This document shows positions 12,773 through 23,222 of a stretch of DNA of 64,000 nt, in pieces. The notes under the pieces are model-generated. The model was given only the letters and a program-made list of their open reading frames with translations, made no database searches and was not told the origin of the DNA. The first letter of the stretch is position 1. Each line of letters starts with the position of its first letter. The position numbers were made by a program, and so were the translations under genes. The stretch spans positions 144,652 to 208,651 of the forward strand of contig QZCP01000734.1 of NCBI GenBank assembly GCA_003956705.1, written 5' to 3'. Source of the DNA: Brevipalpus yothersi (taxonomy: Eukaryota > Arthropoda > Arachnida > Trombidiformes > Tenuipalpidae).

Positions 12773-13867
12773 TTAATTTATTTCCATTGTTTTAGCTTTA
12801 AGAATATAATTAGCTAGAATAGTTTGTCTCTGTTGATTCATATCCGACTTTAAACGATTAATATGCTCAAAATTTTTTGTATCCAAGTAATCAGGAAAGC
12901 TAAATTCATTGCATAACATTTCTGGTTCAATTTTTTTCAAAATAAGCTTTAATCGATCATCCAAGCCACGATTAACTTTAGTCTCTTCTCTGGGTAATGG
13001 TGAAGCACGAGTTGAGCCATACTGATCTGATTCCTCATCTTGATCATCATACAGAAAATTGTCTTCTTCTTCTTCAACTTCCGCTTCCTCCTCCTTATCC
13101 TGCGAGATGAATGATGTAAGAGTTGTAATAGCACTGAAAAATTAAAACAAGATATTAGATCAGTTTATAAATCAACCCAATTAAACTTAATGTTTCTCTA
13201 TATACAATCGGAACCTCATCGTTTATGCCAATCTATTTTGATGGCAAGAAAACTTACTTGGCAGTTCCTCCGAATGGTAGATAGGCAATTGTATGTGGAG
13301 TCAATATTTGGAACATAACTTCCGGTGAATCCATTCCAGCAAATAGTGGACCAGGAGAATTAGCCAATATCAAGCCAGATCTGGTCTATGTAAAAAAATA
13401 CACCACACAAACATTGTTTCAATGCCAGTCAAACATCATGAGAAAAGTTACTCTTCCAGGATTTTACTTACTAGATCTGATGGACTATTAACAATCACTC
13501 TAATCACTTGCTCAATTGTTGATAAATCTTGATCCAAAGTGTTGGGATCAGATAATCGAGGTGATAAATGTTTATGGAGTGACCAAAGAGTTTCATTCAT
13601 TTTGCCATCTGATTTCAAGTAGGTGGTACAAGCATAATTCAAATCATTCCTGGTGAGAACTATAGCTACAACTTTTTCACCTTCATGAATGAAAAGAGGT
13701 ATGAAAAGTAACTGTATATTAAATCGATGGACAAAGTTTTCAAAGAATTGTCCGATTTAGGGTCAGAAAATTAACGATTAAAACTTACCATTGAAGGAAA
13801 AATGAAGGAATATGGTTAAAATGGTGATAATATGGAATGATGAACGGATATCTTTTGTTGGAATCAT
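12773..13867 (-). CDS. Tandem secreted family member 5, hydrophobic plus acidic centre
   Basis: Exons (minus): 13789-13867, 13472-13665, 13258-13385, 12773-13133; 253 aa. The signal region is MIPTKDIRSSFHIITILTIF plus LHFSFN. The N module is AIVLTRNDLNYACTTYLKS and KMNETLWSLHKHL. An alternative acceptor six bases upstream would add two residues to exon 2. The centre is split by an extra phase-2 intron: a hydrophobic Pro-containing segment (VMFQILTPHTIAYLPFGG) precedes a dense acidic run (KEEEAEVEEEEDNF). The C module is MLCNEFSFPDYLDTKNFEH, with one extra residue between Cys and the F-P pair, and a helix containing QQRQTILANYILKA. Function unknown. Confidence 0.76.
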
Positions 13868-14892
13868 TTTGAACAATCTATCACATCATGTGTACCGCTT
13901 TGGCCTCTTTATACACCTCTCATTGCATCATCTGATCATTTTTGCTCTAGTTTTTTTTCGCATATCGTACGATATCTAACGGTTATCTGTGACAATTTAA
14001 CAGGGCATGTCCAGATAGAAACTGTTATTTTTTGTTGTGTGTTCTAAATCGACTAAAATGAAAAGTTGCTCGATGATGGAGCGAATCAATCATGAAAGTA
14101 ATTGAGCTTTAAAATCATTTGAATTATCACTAATTCATCAAAACAAATTTATCGAGTATTTATGCCATATTTTTCACAAAAAACGAATACGATTCAGGTA
14201 AATGGCCTATCTATGATTAGTTTCCAGATGTCTAATAAAAAATCAATTTGCTTGTTCATCAAATGAGGTCAGTATTGTTTTAGTAAGGGAGAAAGATAGG
14301 AACACAGTTCTCAAATTCACAGTAAAAACTTCCTGGAGGTGATATAATTGGAAAGTTCTCAGATTATATCATACTTGTCAATTGCTTTGATGAATTTTGG
14401 AATGAATTTCAACTATAAAGATATGATAGCGATAGAGAAAATGATTGAGAAGTTGTACACTGGACTCCTTAAGTACTTATTAACGTCAATCGGCATCATG
14501 ATTAAATATTATCAAAAAAAGGGTTTTTCATGAGGATTTTCCTCAAACTCAGATTGAAGATGAAAAAATATGGCAAAATTTAATGATTTCATAATATCCA
14601 CGATAATAAACCGACCGAGTTTAAACTCGATCGATAATTTCCAGAGCAGATTCTTCTTTTTAATCTGCTCCTAAGATGGATTCGGGAAGAAAAATTCTGA
14701 TCGTAATTTCAGTACATGATTAATCTTTATTTTTCTTTTGTTGTGATTCAAAATTATATCATTTCAGCATTTTTTTTCTAAAAATCATCTCTTCCAACGA
14801 ATAAAAACAATCTGTTTGCTATTAAAATATATTTTTTTTGAAGAAAGAAGATGAATTGAACCATTAGCCTTTGTCCAGTTGATTTATCTTTC
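13868..14892. other. Intergenic spacer with a 14-bp palindrome and a hairpin
   Basis: Holds a perfect palindrome CGAGTTTAAACTCG at 14616-14629 and, just after it, a 9-bp stem with 9-nt loop at 14644-14670 (GAGCAGATT ... AATCTGCTC). Both lie about 220-280 nt 3' of the stop codon of the collagen-like gene. No gene was supported. Confidence 0.5.
13908..13913 (-). promoter_or_regulatory. TATA box, member 5
   Basis: TATAAA on the minus strand about 45 nt upstream of the start codon. Confidence 0.5.
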
Positions 14893-17228
14893 TCACATAT
14901 AATTAACAAGTTCATCATGAGCTTGTCGTAGATATTTGATTACAGCTTCTTCCCTTTGAATAGCCATATTCAATTCGAATTCAGCAGTCTGATATTCATC
15001 TTGGGTGTTGAGCATTGGAGGATAATTCAACTCTTGACAGGTAAATTCAAGTTCCCGCTTATTGCCAAAGAGGGTATTGAGGGGTGGTGGGACTGATTGA
15101 AAGTAAAAATTTAGAATTAAAATTATGATCGCTCATGAATTTTTTTCAACACACACACACAATAGCGGACCAAAGCAAAGTGTCCCATGGATGTGTGTGT
15201 GTGTGTGTGTTTGTCGGTGTAAATTCATGCTTGTATAGTTGTGATCGAAGTATATGATCGATTAATCAATTTATATCACTTACGTGGAGGTCCTGGAAGT
15301 CCTGGAGGTCCTGGTTCTCCTGGAGGTCCTGGTTCTCCTGGAGGACCTGGTGGACCTGGTTCACCATCTGGACCTGGAGGACCTGGTTCACCTGGTTCGC
15401 CTGGTTCACCCGGTTCACCTGGTTCACCTGGTTCACCTGGTTCACCTGGAGGACCTGGTTCACCTGGTTCCCCTGGTTCTCCTGGTTCGCCTGGTTCACC
15501 TGGTTCACCTGGTCCACCTGGTTCACCTGGTTCACCTGGTTCGCCTGGTTGGCCTGGTTCACCTGGTTCACCTGGTGTACCGTTGAAACCTGGTTTACCT
15601 GGTTTTCCATATTTGCCTGGTTTTCCTTGTTTTCCTGGTTTACCTGGTTTACCTGGTTTACCCTGTGGACCTGCTGGACCCACTGCACCGGCTGGCCCTT
15701 CAGCTCCCGGAGCACCTTGTGGGCCAGCTTGAGGAAGGAAAGAATCATTAGTGGAAAGGTATCGATTGAGAATACTGTTAGAATGAAAATAATTAATCAA
15801 TGAAGACTGGAGGTCTCCCTCATCATTCAATAAGGGAACTCTATCTATTGTGATAGATAAGCAAATGTCGAGTCTACTGTTTGCAATTGTTCCGATGAGA
15901 CGATGGAGCCCACCACAGCAATATTTACTCAATAATTCTACCGTTTAGCAAATTGGATAGGATCAATGAAGATGAAAAATGTTGTTTTCTCTCTGTTCCT
16001 TTTGTAAGAATTCCAAATCAAATTGTAGTGAATATGGAAAACGACAGTAGAAAAGTAGATGGATACCTTCAAGCATACTCTAGATAATATGATTCGAGAT
16101 GGCTATCCAATTAGATTGGTTAAAATGATGTATCTTTGGTGACTGATGTACAGAAGAATAGAGATAAATACAGATGCATATGGTTGTCAGAATGAGCTAA
16201 ATTGTTGGAAAAGTTATGGCTCAATAGTTTCAATATGGAATGAGCCTCCTGACACAGTTGTCCTATTCAATATTGTGAGAGTAACTCATTGAACTTGGCA
16301 TCAAATTTCTGATATTCCGGTGATATTGACTAAGGAGTCTTGGGAACCTTTTGATCATTCATCTTATGGCTTCTAATTTTCTTCAAATTTGAATCCAAAT
16401 CGTTTCAAAATTTTCGAAACCGATGTTCATCTTTGAAACCTCATATGCAAGGAGAATATTGATCTTACCGAGTGTTGATTGGGTTACATTGGTGAACAAA
16501 GTGGCAGATGTTGTTCCAAACGATATTGCTGCAAATGATAAATAGTTGTTGATAATTAAGAAATTTGCCAGTTAAGAAGACAATCTAGAATAGTTTGGTA
16601 GTCTACATATGAATGTCAATAGCTCGATCAGCGTTTGATTATCATAAAATCAAAATCTGAGTAATTTTTGCATTGACTAGAATTGGCCTACAAAATTTTT
16701 AAAGTTTTTCTCAAAAATTTCTCTCACTCACCAGGATTTCCACTTGCCGTGAAAAGAGAAGTCACGGGCAATCCCAAGACAAGTCCGATACCCTGGGATT
16801 GGCCTGAGGAGGTGGCATCCTGAAAAATTGATACAATTCAGCAAAAAAATAATGATTATAAAGTTTCATTTTAACTATCGGAAAGAATGTACTCACTCTC
16901 AGAAAAGGTTTAGCCAAAGCTTGCTCAAAAATATGGCTAAGAGTGTCTTTTTCATCATTCAAAATTTGTCTCATGATATTCTTGTGGGCAAATCGGGTGT
17001 TCACTTGAGTCAAAGCTTCCTCAAAACTGTTTGTTTGAGTGTAAGAATCACAGGCAAACCTAAAATCATCACGATGAATGACAATTCCATTGGCTGAGAA
17101 GAGAGATAGAAAAAAGAAAGAATATTTAACAACACTATTCTAGGTAAAAATTTGGATTCCAAATCGTTGATTTCCAACTCACCTAGCCATACGATGGCTA
17201 GAAGTGCGAAACTTCCAGTGAAAAACAT
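14893..17228 (-). CDS. Tandem secreted family member 6, with 49-triplet collagen-like domain
   Basis: Exons (minus): 17183-17228, 16897-17093, 16732-16819, 16469-16528, 15284-15727, 14893-15092; 344 aa, in frame throughout. The signal peptide is MFFTGSFALLAIVWLG. The N module is ANGIVIHRDDFRFACDSYTQ. Two small exons give a Ser/Gly/Thr-rich linker with a hydrophobic part (GIGLVLGLPVTSLFTASG). The next exon encodes exactly 49 uninterrupted Gly-X-Y triplets: seven neutral ones, a Lys block (triplets 8-15, mostly GKP), then a long Glu block (triplets 17-47, mostly GEP) with GPP near the end. The last exon encodes the C module (FTCQELNYPPMLNTQDEYQ and a helix with AIQREEAVIKYLRQ). Pro in the Y position almost throughout suggests prolyl hydroxylation and a stable triple helix. 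The caps would then sit at either end of a rod. It is not a standard fibrillar or type IV collagen, having neither an NC1 nor a C-propeptide domain. Confidence 0.85.
15284..15727 (-). repeat. Gly-Pro-X coding minisatellite (collagen exon)
   Basis: A 9-bp-periodic coding repeat in which GGTTCACCT and close variants predominate on the plus strand (reading Gly-Glu-Pro on the minus strand). Adjacent units are nearly identical at codon level across about 15370-15590, showing recent slippage or unequal-crossover expansion. The antisense frames also stay open because of the periodicity and are not genes. Confidence 0.85.
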
Positions 17229-19446
17229 GATGATGATGAACCAATGGAAACTGTTTAACCAGTTACTAGTCTAACTGGAAGGATTAACTGGAAGTGTTCT
17301 TTGAATCAAATTTGATGGTCCTTATATACCATCGAATCGAATGCTAACCATCATTCAAATGAAAGAGGCGTCTACACAGCCATACACAGCTGTGAGAAAA
17401 CAGAGAGAGACAGAGAGAGAGAGACAATTTTACTCTTCATCAAATTGAACCAGATAATCTGTGTTGAGCACAGAGAATAATGGTTAATCTTTAATGAGGA
17501 CATTTACGCAATGATCTAGCCCGAAAGAACTGTGAACAAAAAAAAAATCTGTTCTGTAGCACAATTTTTCAGCCAGTCTTTTTCGTACCAGAACGGAGAG
17601 TTGTCACCAGTTGCTGGGAATCATGTTAGAATCGATATTCCGGAATTGTTTTCAAAGTAGATCGGTATCAGCATTGGACAAAATCCTCAAATTAGTCAGA
17701 CAATTTTAGAGGTTTAATCCTGATTATCAATTGATCATTCAGGTAATTCATTAATGTAATAATAATAATTGAGCAATTGATTTTCATTCCGATACTGATT
17801 TGAAAAGTATCAATCTCGGTAATGATATTTCTGTTGGGAAAAAATCTGTAACTCTTTTGTAACTTTTATAAAAATCTCGATTGGATTTTGGCAAAATTAT
17901 TATGCTTCCCATCCCTAGCAAGCTTAATGAACATCATTTTTTCCTAGGAAATTCGTGTAAATTTCACAAATTCAGATTTCTATCAAAAAGCTTACATACA
18001 AACTACAATCATGCACACCCTTCAAAAATTCATGGAGTTTTTCAAAAATTTGCAAAATCATCTTGGAAAAAATGAGTCATCGATACGAGTCTAAAAATTA
18101 ATTTGATGCTCTGGTAGTGCCCAGTTGGAAAAAATAAGCAGATTTATGCTGAAACCACCATAATGGCCATTTTCAGCAAGGGGGTGAGGATATCCAGGGA
18201 AGATATGCAAGTGCATGATATCGAAGCCAGAAAATAATGCAGAATTTTTCTGATTTCGATTTTCAATCATGTTAAATGATATTGAGATATGGGGTTGAGA
18301 TATTTTCATACATTGTTTTGAATTGTGAGAGATTTATATTGCTGGAAATAACATTTTTCTATCATACACAGATTGACCAGCAGAGATAAGACAATTTTTT
18401 TTGCTGGGATATCCATGAAATTTTTTTCCATACTGTAAAGAGCTGAGATAAAATTGAAAATTTTTCCTGCAGGATATCCTAGACTGGAGGGAGCATGCAA
18501 GAAAAATATGGAAATTTCATGATGGAAAAATCCATGAAAAATATCCTCAGAGGAATTAGCAGAGGGTTAATTAATTCAATATATCTTCTTCAATTGAGAG
18601 TTCGGTCCGAAAGTTATCTTGAAATTACCCTCAGAAATCTACGGACTACCTCGTGGAGCCAAGTAAGATCCTAGAAGGTCGGAGATAGTTTCTTGAAAAC
18701 CAATTTTTTGGAAAAGCCCAACTTGAATAGGCACTTCTACTTTGCATATAAGTAATTTCGAAAAAACCAGAATAGACATTCAGGCATTAATCCTGATTAT
18801 GCGTTATTACACTTAGAAGCACCTGAGTGTCCTGGGATATCCCACCCTGGGACTAACAATTGAAAAATCAAGATTCAGTATTTCTCATGAATGAAGGGCA
18901 CGGTGAAAGGATGCATTTTAATTTGGCTAATTAATTATAGAAATCTCTGTTATGAGCAATTCTGTATTGGCAAATCTCGCATATTTTTGAGGATATCCCA
19001 ATTTTTCAGTTTTTTCCATAATTTTCAGTCATTCATGTAAATTCCATAATGAATTATCTTCAAAAACATATAATTTTTCAGTGCCACCATCGAGTATTTT
19101 ACAATGTGGCATTCGCATTCTGAGGTTTGAAAGATCTGCAAGTTTCCCGATTTTTTTTCCAACTGGGTGTTCTTCAAATCATGATACAGTTCTCTGGAGG
19201 TTCTCAGTGTAAATGGTATAATAGATGTATTAATTAGTCTCATTCAAGATAGGTGATTCAAACTTTTAATCGATACATTAATCAATACATTTCAATGGTA
19301 CATTTGGGCACATATACATGTACATGTACACTGTAATTTAATTTGTAGATATGGTCAAGTTGAAAAGATTCAGTTGGATAACGTGTGAAAATCGTATATA
19401 TCTTGAAAGGATTGAAGAAGAAGGAAACAATACGAAATCTATTTAT
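17229..19446. other. 2.2-kb intergenic gap with recurrent GGATATCC palindromes
   Basis: This is one of the two largest gaps in the array. It contains a GAGA-rich tract at about 17401-17426 and five copies of GGATATCC at 18187, 18407, 18472, 18835 and 18991. No open frame in it carries the family motifs. It may be a decayed repeat or a lost family copy. Confidence 0.5.
17321..17328 (-). promoter_or_regulatory. TATA box, member 6
   Basis: TATATAAG on the minus strand about 95 nt upstream of the start codon of the collagen-like member. Confidence 0.5.
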
Positions 19447-20380
19447 TTAACTCCCTATCATGCAACTGAAATCGTCTCCCATACGGGTCATTTTCTCTCT
19501 TCGCAAATAATTTATTCCAATAGCTTGACGTTGAAGTGCCAGATCGATGAAGAGATCTCTAATCTCACGAGGTTTATTCGTGTTAAGAAATAACGGAAAT
19601 TGTAGCAATCTACATGGTACTGGAAATGCATTTTTCATCCATCTGAACAATCTTTCCAAAACATTGTAATTCTCCTTGATGATGATCTCTGGATCAGAAT
19701 CTGATTTTTCATCTTTGGAATAGGAATAGGAATAGGATGAGCCTGCTGATGCTTCGCCCGCAGTAGTGGAAATCGAAAATGGCAATTTCAATTTGATCTC
19801 TGGTGCAACCATTAATGATAGCCCGAGTCCATGATCAGATTCCGCACATCCTGTCATATCGCTTCTCTGTAAAATTTGTCAAATAAGGTTTATATTAGTG
19901 ATAGAAGGAGTCAAAAAAGCGAATACGCTGATCATGAATATTCTAGCCAATTATCATGATGCAGCATGTGAATTGATCGATTATTACCTTCTCAACATTG
20001 GTCACATTTCCCAGATCATTGTGAATAATTCGAATTACTTTTTCCACTCTTTCCAGATCTTTTTCGAAAAATAATTTCGAGAAACCTCCAACAGCTACCT
20101 GTTCTCTCAAATTTTCGATGGTTTCATTGATTGATCTGCCAAGCTCCAAATCTTTACAAACCGATTCCATGTCTTTCCGAATCAAAATCAAAGACTCAAT
20201 ATCTGGAGAAAAACAATGAACCGTTGAATTAAGTCATGTAAATTTAATTCAATTCAAGAATTCAATTAATTAAAAGTTGTTTGTAGGTAAGCATCAGGTA
20301 CACTTACGAGATATAATAAACATAAACATAATCATCAAGAAGAAAAACATATTTTGAAACTTGATCATCATGAATATCAT
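19447..20380 (-). CDS. Tandem secreted family member 7
   Basis: Exons (minus): 20308-20380, 19988-20202, 19447-19866; 235 aa, with phases 1 and 0. The N-terminus is very rich in Met and Phe (MIFMMIKFQNMFFFLMIMFM) and should act as a signal or anchor. Several in-frame ATGs exist; the first is used here. The N module is SLILIRKDMESVCKDLEL, where Leu of the D-D-L position is Met. The centre holds a hydrophobic segment (LSLMVAPEIKLKLPFSIST), a small Ser-Tyr repeat (SYSYSYSKDEKSDSD) and a linker. The C module is PVPCRLLQFPLFLNTNKP with a helix containing LALQRQAIGINYLRRE. A candidate AATAAA overlaps the stop codon, so the 3' UTR may be very short. Function unknown. Confidence 0.76.
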
Positions 20381-21199
20381 TATTTATTGTAACCTCTTTG
20401 GTTAAAAACAAATCAAATTATTTCTTTAATATTATTATATATTTTTTTCGAATGACTCACAGATGAATGATTCAACTAGGTATCACTTCTGCTCTTTCTA
20501 TCTATCTCTCTCTCTCTCTCATACTTTTTTTGATTGATTTTTTTTTCATGTTTTTCATCCATTTTAAAGCTGTTCAATGTGAACTCATTTACCATGACTT
20601 AGGTTCATTAGCCGATGATAATTCACACACAATTGTCCATCAACAGATGTGAGATCAGTAATTAATTAATGAGTCAGAGAAAATTTGCACTCGTTAGCAT
20701 TGGAAAGCTCAAAACGATTCCACTTTTTTTCCATCATTATCTAGTTCAGATGAACAGATATCATTCAGTTAATTAAGAATTCGTTCAACAAATGATCTAG
20801 GCTGACAATGCTGAGACAGTAGAATCGATTCACTTCAATTATACTGTTAAATCTTATTTTTCCGAATAATAAATGAACTAGCAATTCATGGCTCACCGTA
20901 TTCAAACACTGATTTGTTTCTATTCTAATTGACTCTCAAATAGAAAATCTGAGATTTACCTTTCGATAACTATTAATGAATCGGGCAATATATGATCTGA
21001 GCAAAAATTCAAGAATTCAATATTACCGTTCAGTGCGAATTATCGTCATTTGCGAATCAAAAAAAAATTATCATATCATGAGTTGAATATGGTTCATTTA
21101 TTTATTTATTGTTATCATTTGATTTCACTCTCTGTTCAGTGGAATTGATTTTTTTTTCTCATCAAATATCAGTATTGAAAGTAAATATAGAAATTATGA
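20381..21199. other. Intergenic spacer
   Basis: AT-rich spacer with a short CT tract at about 20506-20520 and ATTTATTTATTT near 21096 that could supply the poly(A) signal for member 8. The TATA box of member 7 lies at its left end. No gene was seen. Confidence 0.45.
20434..20441 (-). promoter_or_regulatory. TATA box, member 7
   Basis: TATATAAT on the minus strand about 55-60 nt upstream of the start codon, in AT-rich DNA, so moderately supported. Confidence 0.4.
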
Positions 21200-22210
21200 T
21201 TATAATTCCGATTGTTTTGCCCGAAGATAATTGGCACCAAACTCTACACGCTGGAGGGTTATATCATAAAAAAATTTGAGCACATCTTTCGAATTGGCAA
21301 CATCAAGTGTACGAGGAAAAGACAATTCTGAGCATGCAACCGGAAATTGATGTCCCAACCAATTGGCTAATTTTGTTGCACCAAAATTTGGACCTTTCAG
21401 AACACATCCGGTGAACATGTTATATTTGGAAGTATCTGTGGATGGTGTTTTGGAATTTGCCGGTTTATAGCCCGATGTGGTCGCTTGTGCTTGTCCTCCA
21501 AACAGACTGACCACACCCGAGAGAGGAATAGTAAAGCTGATAGTTGGGATAGTAGAGGCACTCGCAGCTATACCATATGATCCTGTTGTAACTGTTGCGG
21601 TAGTAGAATTTACTGTTGCTCTTTCTTCATCCTGAACAAGATCAATCGAAAAGATATATATTTATTATCAAAAAATTTGCTATTTCACTTTATGGTTGAG
21701 TATATTATATAATTGTTGAATCATTATCCATATGGAGGGTAATTTTCGATTGGAAATTGATAAAATATGTGTATGTGTGGCTGTGTGAATATATTCACAC
21801 GTACACTTATTTCCTATTCCTACAATCGAAACTTCATGTGATGAACAATGTATGTGATTAAAGCGTTTTAAATTGAACTTACATAAACAACATTGAAAGT
21901 TATTTCATTGGTAACCACTCTGGCCACCGTTTCGATATGTGATTTATCAAAATCATCGACTGATGTGCCTCGATCAAACATTCGATCTCGAAGTAGTCCA
22001 AGTGCATAGTCAAATTGGCCTTCCGCTTCTTCGTAGGCTTCACAAGTCATTCGAAGATCATCATCGTTAACTTCAAAAGCTGAGAAGTAGATTTTGGAAT
22101 GAATATCATTTTTTTTCACTAAAGTCAAGATGGACATGTCCAATATGATAAATCTCACCTGATGATGTTCCGATGATGGTCAATACACATATGAAGAATA
22201 AAAGTTTCAT
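21200..22210 (-). CDS. Tandem secreted family member 8, Thr/Ser/Gly-rich centre
   Basis: Exons (minus): 22159-22210, 21883-22079, 21200-21631; 226 aa, with phases 1 and 0. The signal peptide is MKLLFFICVLTIIGTSS, a textbook example. The N module is AFEVNDDDLRMTCEAYEEAE with a predicted helix after it. The centre is Thr/Ser/Ala-rich with a hydrophobic beta-like stretch (TISFTIPLSGVVSLFGG), then polar Lys/Ser/Thr sequence. The C module is PVACSELSFPRTLDVANSKD with a helix containing DITLQRVEFGANYLRAK. It has an additional Cys in the centre (TGCVLKG). Function unknown; secreted by prediction. Confidence 0.8.
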
Positions 22211-22290
22211 TATGATTCAATTTTTGTATTTCACTTATATTTTTCAGAGTTACAATCGCTCTCTTTGGATTTCATTGGCACAGATCGCCC

Positions 22291-22297
22291 TTTTATA
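22291..22297 (-). promoter_or_regulatory. TATA box, member 8
   Basis: TATAAAA on the minus strand followed by GG, about 80-88 nt upstream of the start codon; one of the best matches to the consensus in the array. Confidence 0.55.
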
Positions 22298-22519
22298 GCC
22301 AGGAAAACTTTTTTGCATAATTATATTCCGTGAGCTAGGATAAGAACAGTTGCTCAATAGCTAATATGAAAAAGTTTGATGAGGAAAATGTGTTACATGA
22401 CGCAATTGAAACAGATCTCTAAATCTCAGAATTATACACACATTAATATTGGAAAATTAATTATAATGGGTGGAGCGTATGATTATTGCTGGCCTCGATC
22501 TGGATCAGAAAAATCCCAC

Positions 22520-22521
<2 letters not shown>

Positions 22522-22586
<65 letters not shown>
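22522..22586. repeat. (GA)n microsatellite
   Basis: About 65 bp of uninterrupted GA dinucleotides. Confidence 0.95.
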
Positions 22587-22590
<4 letters not shown>

Positions 22591-22848
22591 CATCAATGTG
22601 AAGAATTGAGATTATGTCTTGAAATGTTGAGATCGGAAGAAAATTTGTCGAGATACCCAAAATAATTTAAATTCTAGCCTAGCTCCTCATAATTTCTTCT
22701 GAAGAAAAATCTTTCAAGGAGCGAAAAGTACCTGTCTTCAGTACCTGCTCAAAGGAATAGTGAGGAAGTGAAGGATTCCAGACGAGCTTACATGATTACA
22801 TTAGATGTGTATTCTCTTAAGCAGATGAACAAGACTGGAGATTGATGT

Positions 22849-23222
22849 CAATGTTTTTTTCCTCGATGAAAGTGGAATAGCAGTCCATACTTGACCGGAA
22901 TCTAGGAATACTAGAGTCAGCTATGGTAGAGTGAGGGAAGGTCAAAGAGCAAGTATTGAAATTCAAGCGATTGAAGAGAAAAATGTACTCTGTACCGATA
23001 TGTGTGGCGGAGATTAGAAACCAAGTTATTGATGCTGTGATCAATACATGTATTGAGTTCATCTTTTTGCCTTCTTATTCATCGTTTCTCAACCAAATTG
23101 AGAAACTGTTCAACCAGTTAAAATATTACGTGAAACAATACCAAGCTTGGTGGATGAAATTTTTCTATGCTGTTGAACTAGCATCACAGGTTGCTAGTGA
23201 AACTGATTGTCGAAATTGTTAG
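22849..23222 (+). pseudogene. Decayed Tc1/IS630-type DDE transposase fragment
   Basis: The first part reads FFLDESGIAVHT, a stop, then VSYGRVREGQRA, resembling the first catalytic Asp region (F-x-D-E-S) and the Y-G-R/W-x-x-x-G motif of this superfamily. After another stop the similarity moves to a different frame with FIFLPSYSSFLNQIEKLFNQ, matching the L-P-x-Y-S-P-x-L-N-P-I-E signature that holds the last catalytic Glu. Stops and frame changes show it is inactive. No terminal inverted repeats were identified. Confidence 0.7.

Noticed and set aside
15241..15803. Several long open frames on both strands across the collagen exon
   Set aside because: They arise from the 9-bp periodicity of Gly-X-Y codons. 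Only the minus-strand frame with Gly every third residue joins in phase to both neighbouring exons.
22376..22609. Plus-strand frame ending in Arg-Glu repeats
   Set aside because: Its end is translation of the (GA)n microsatellite; the rest lacks features.
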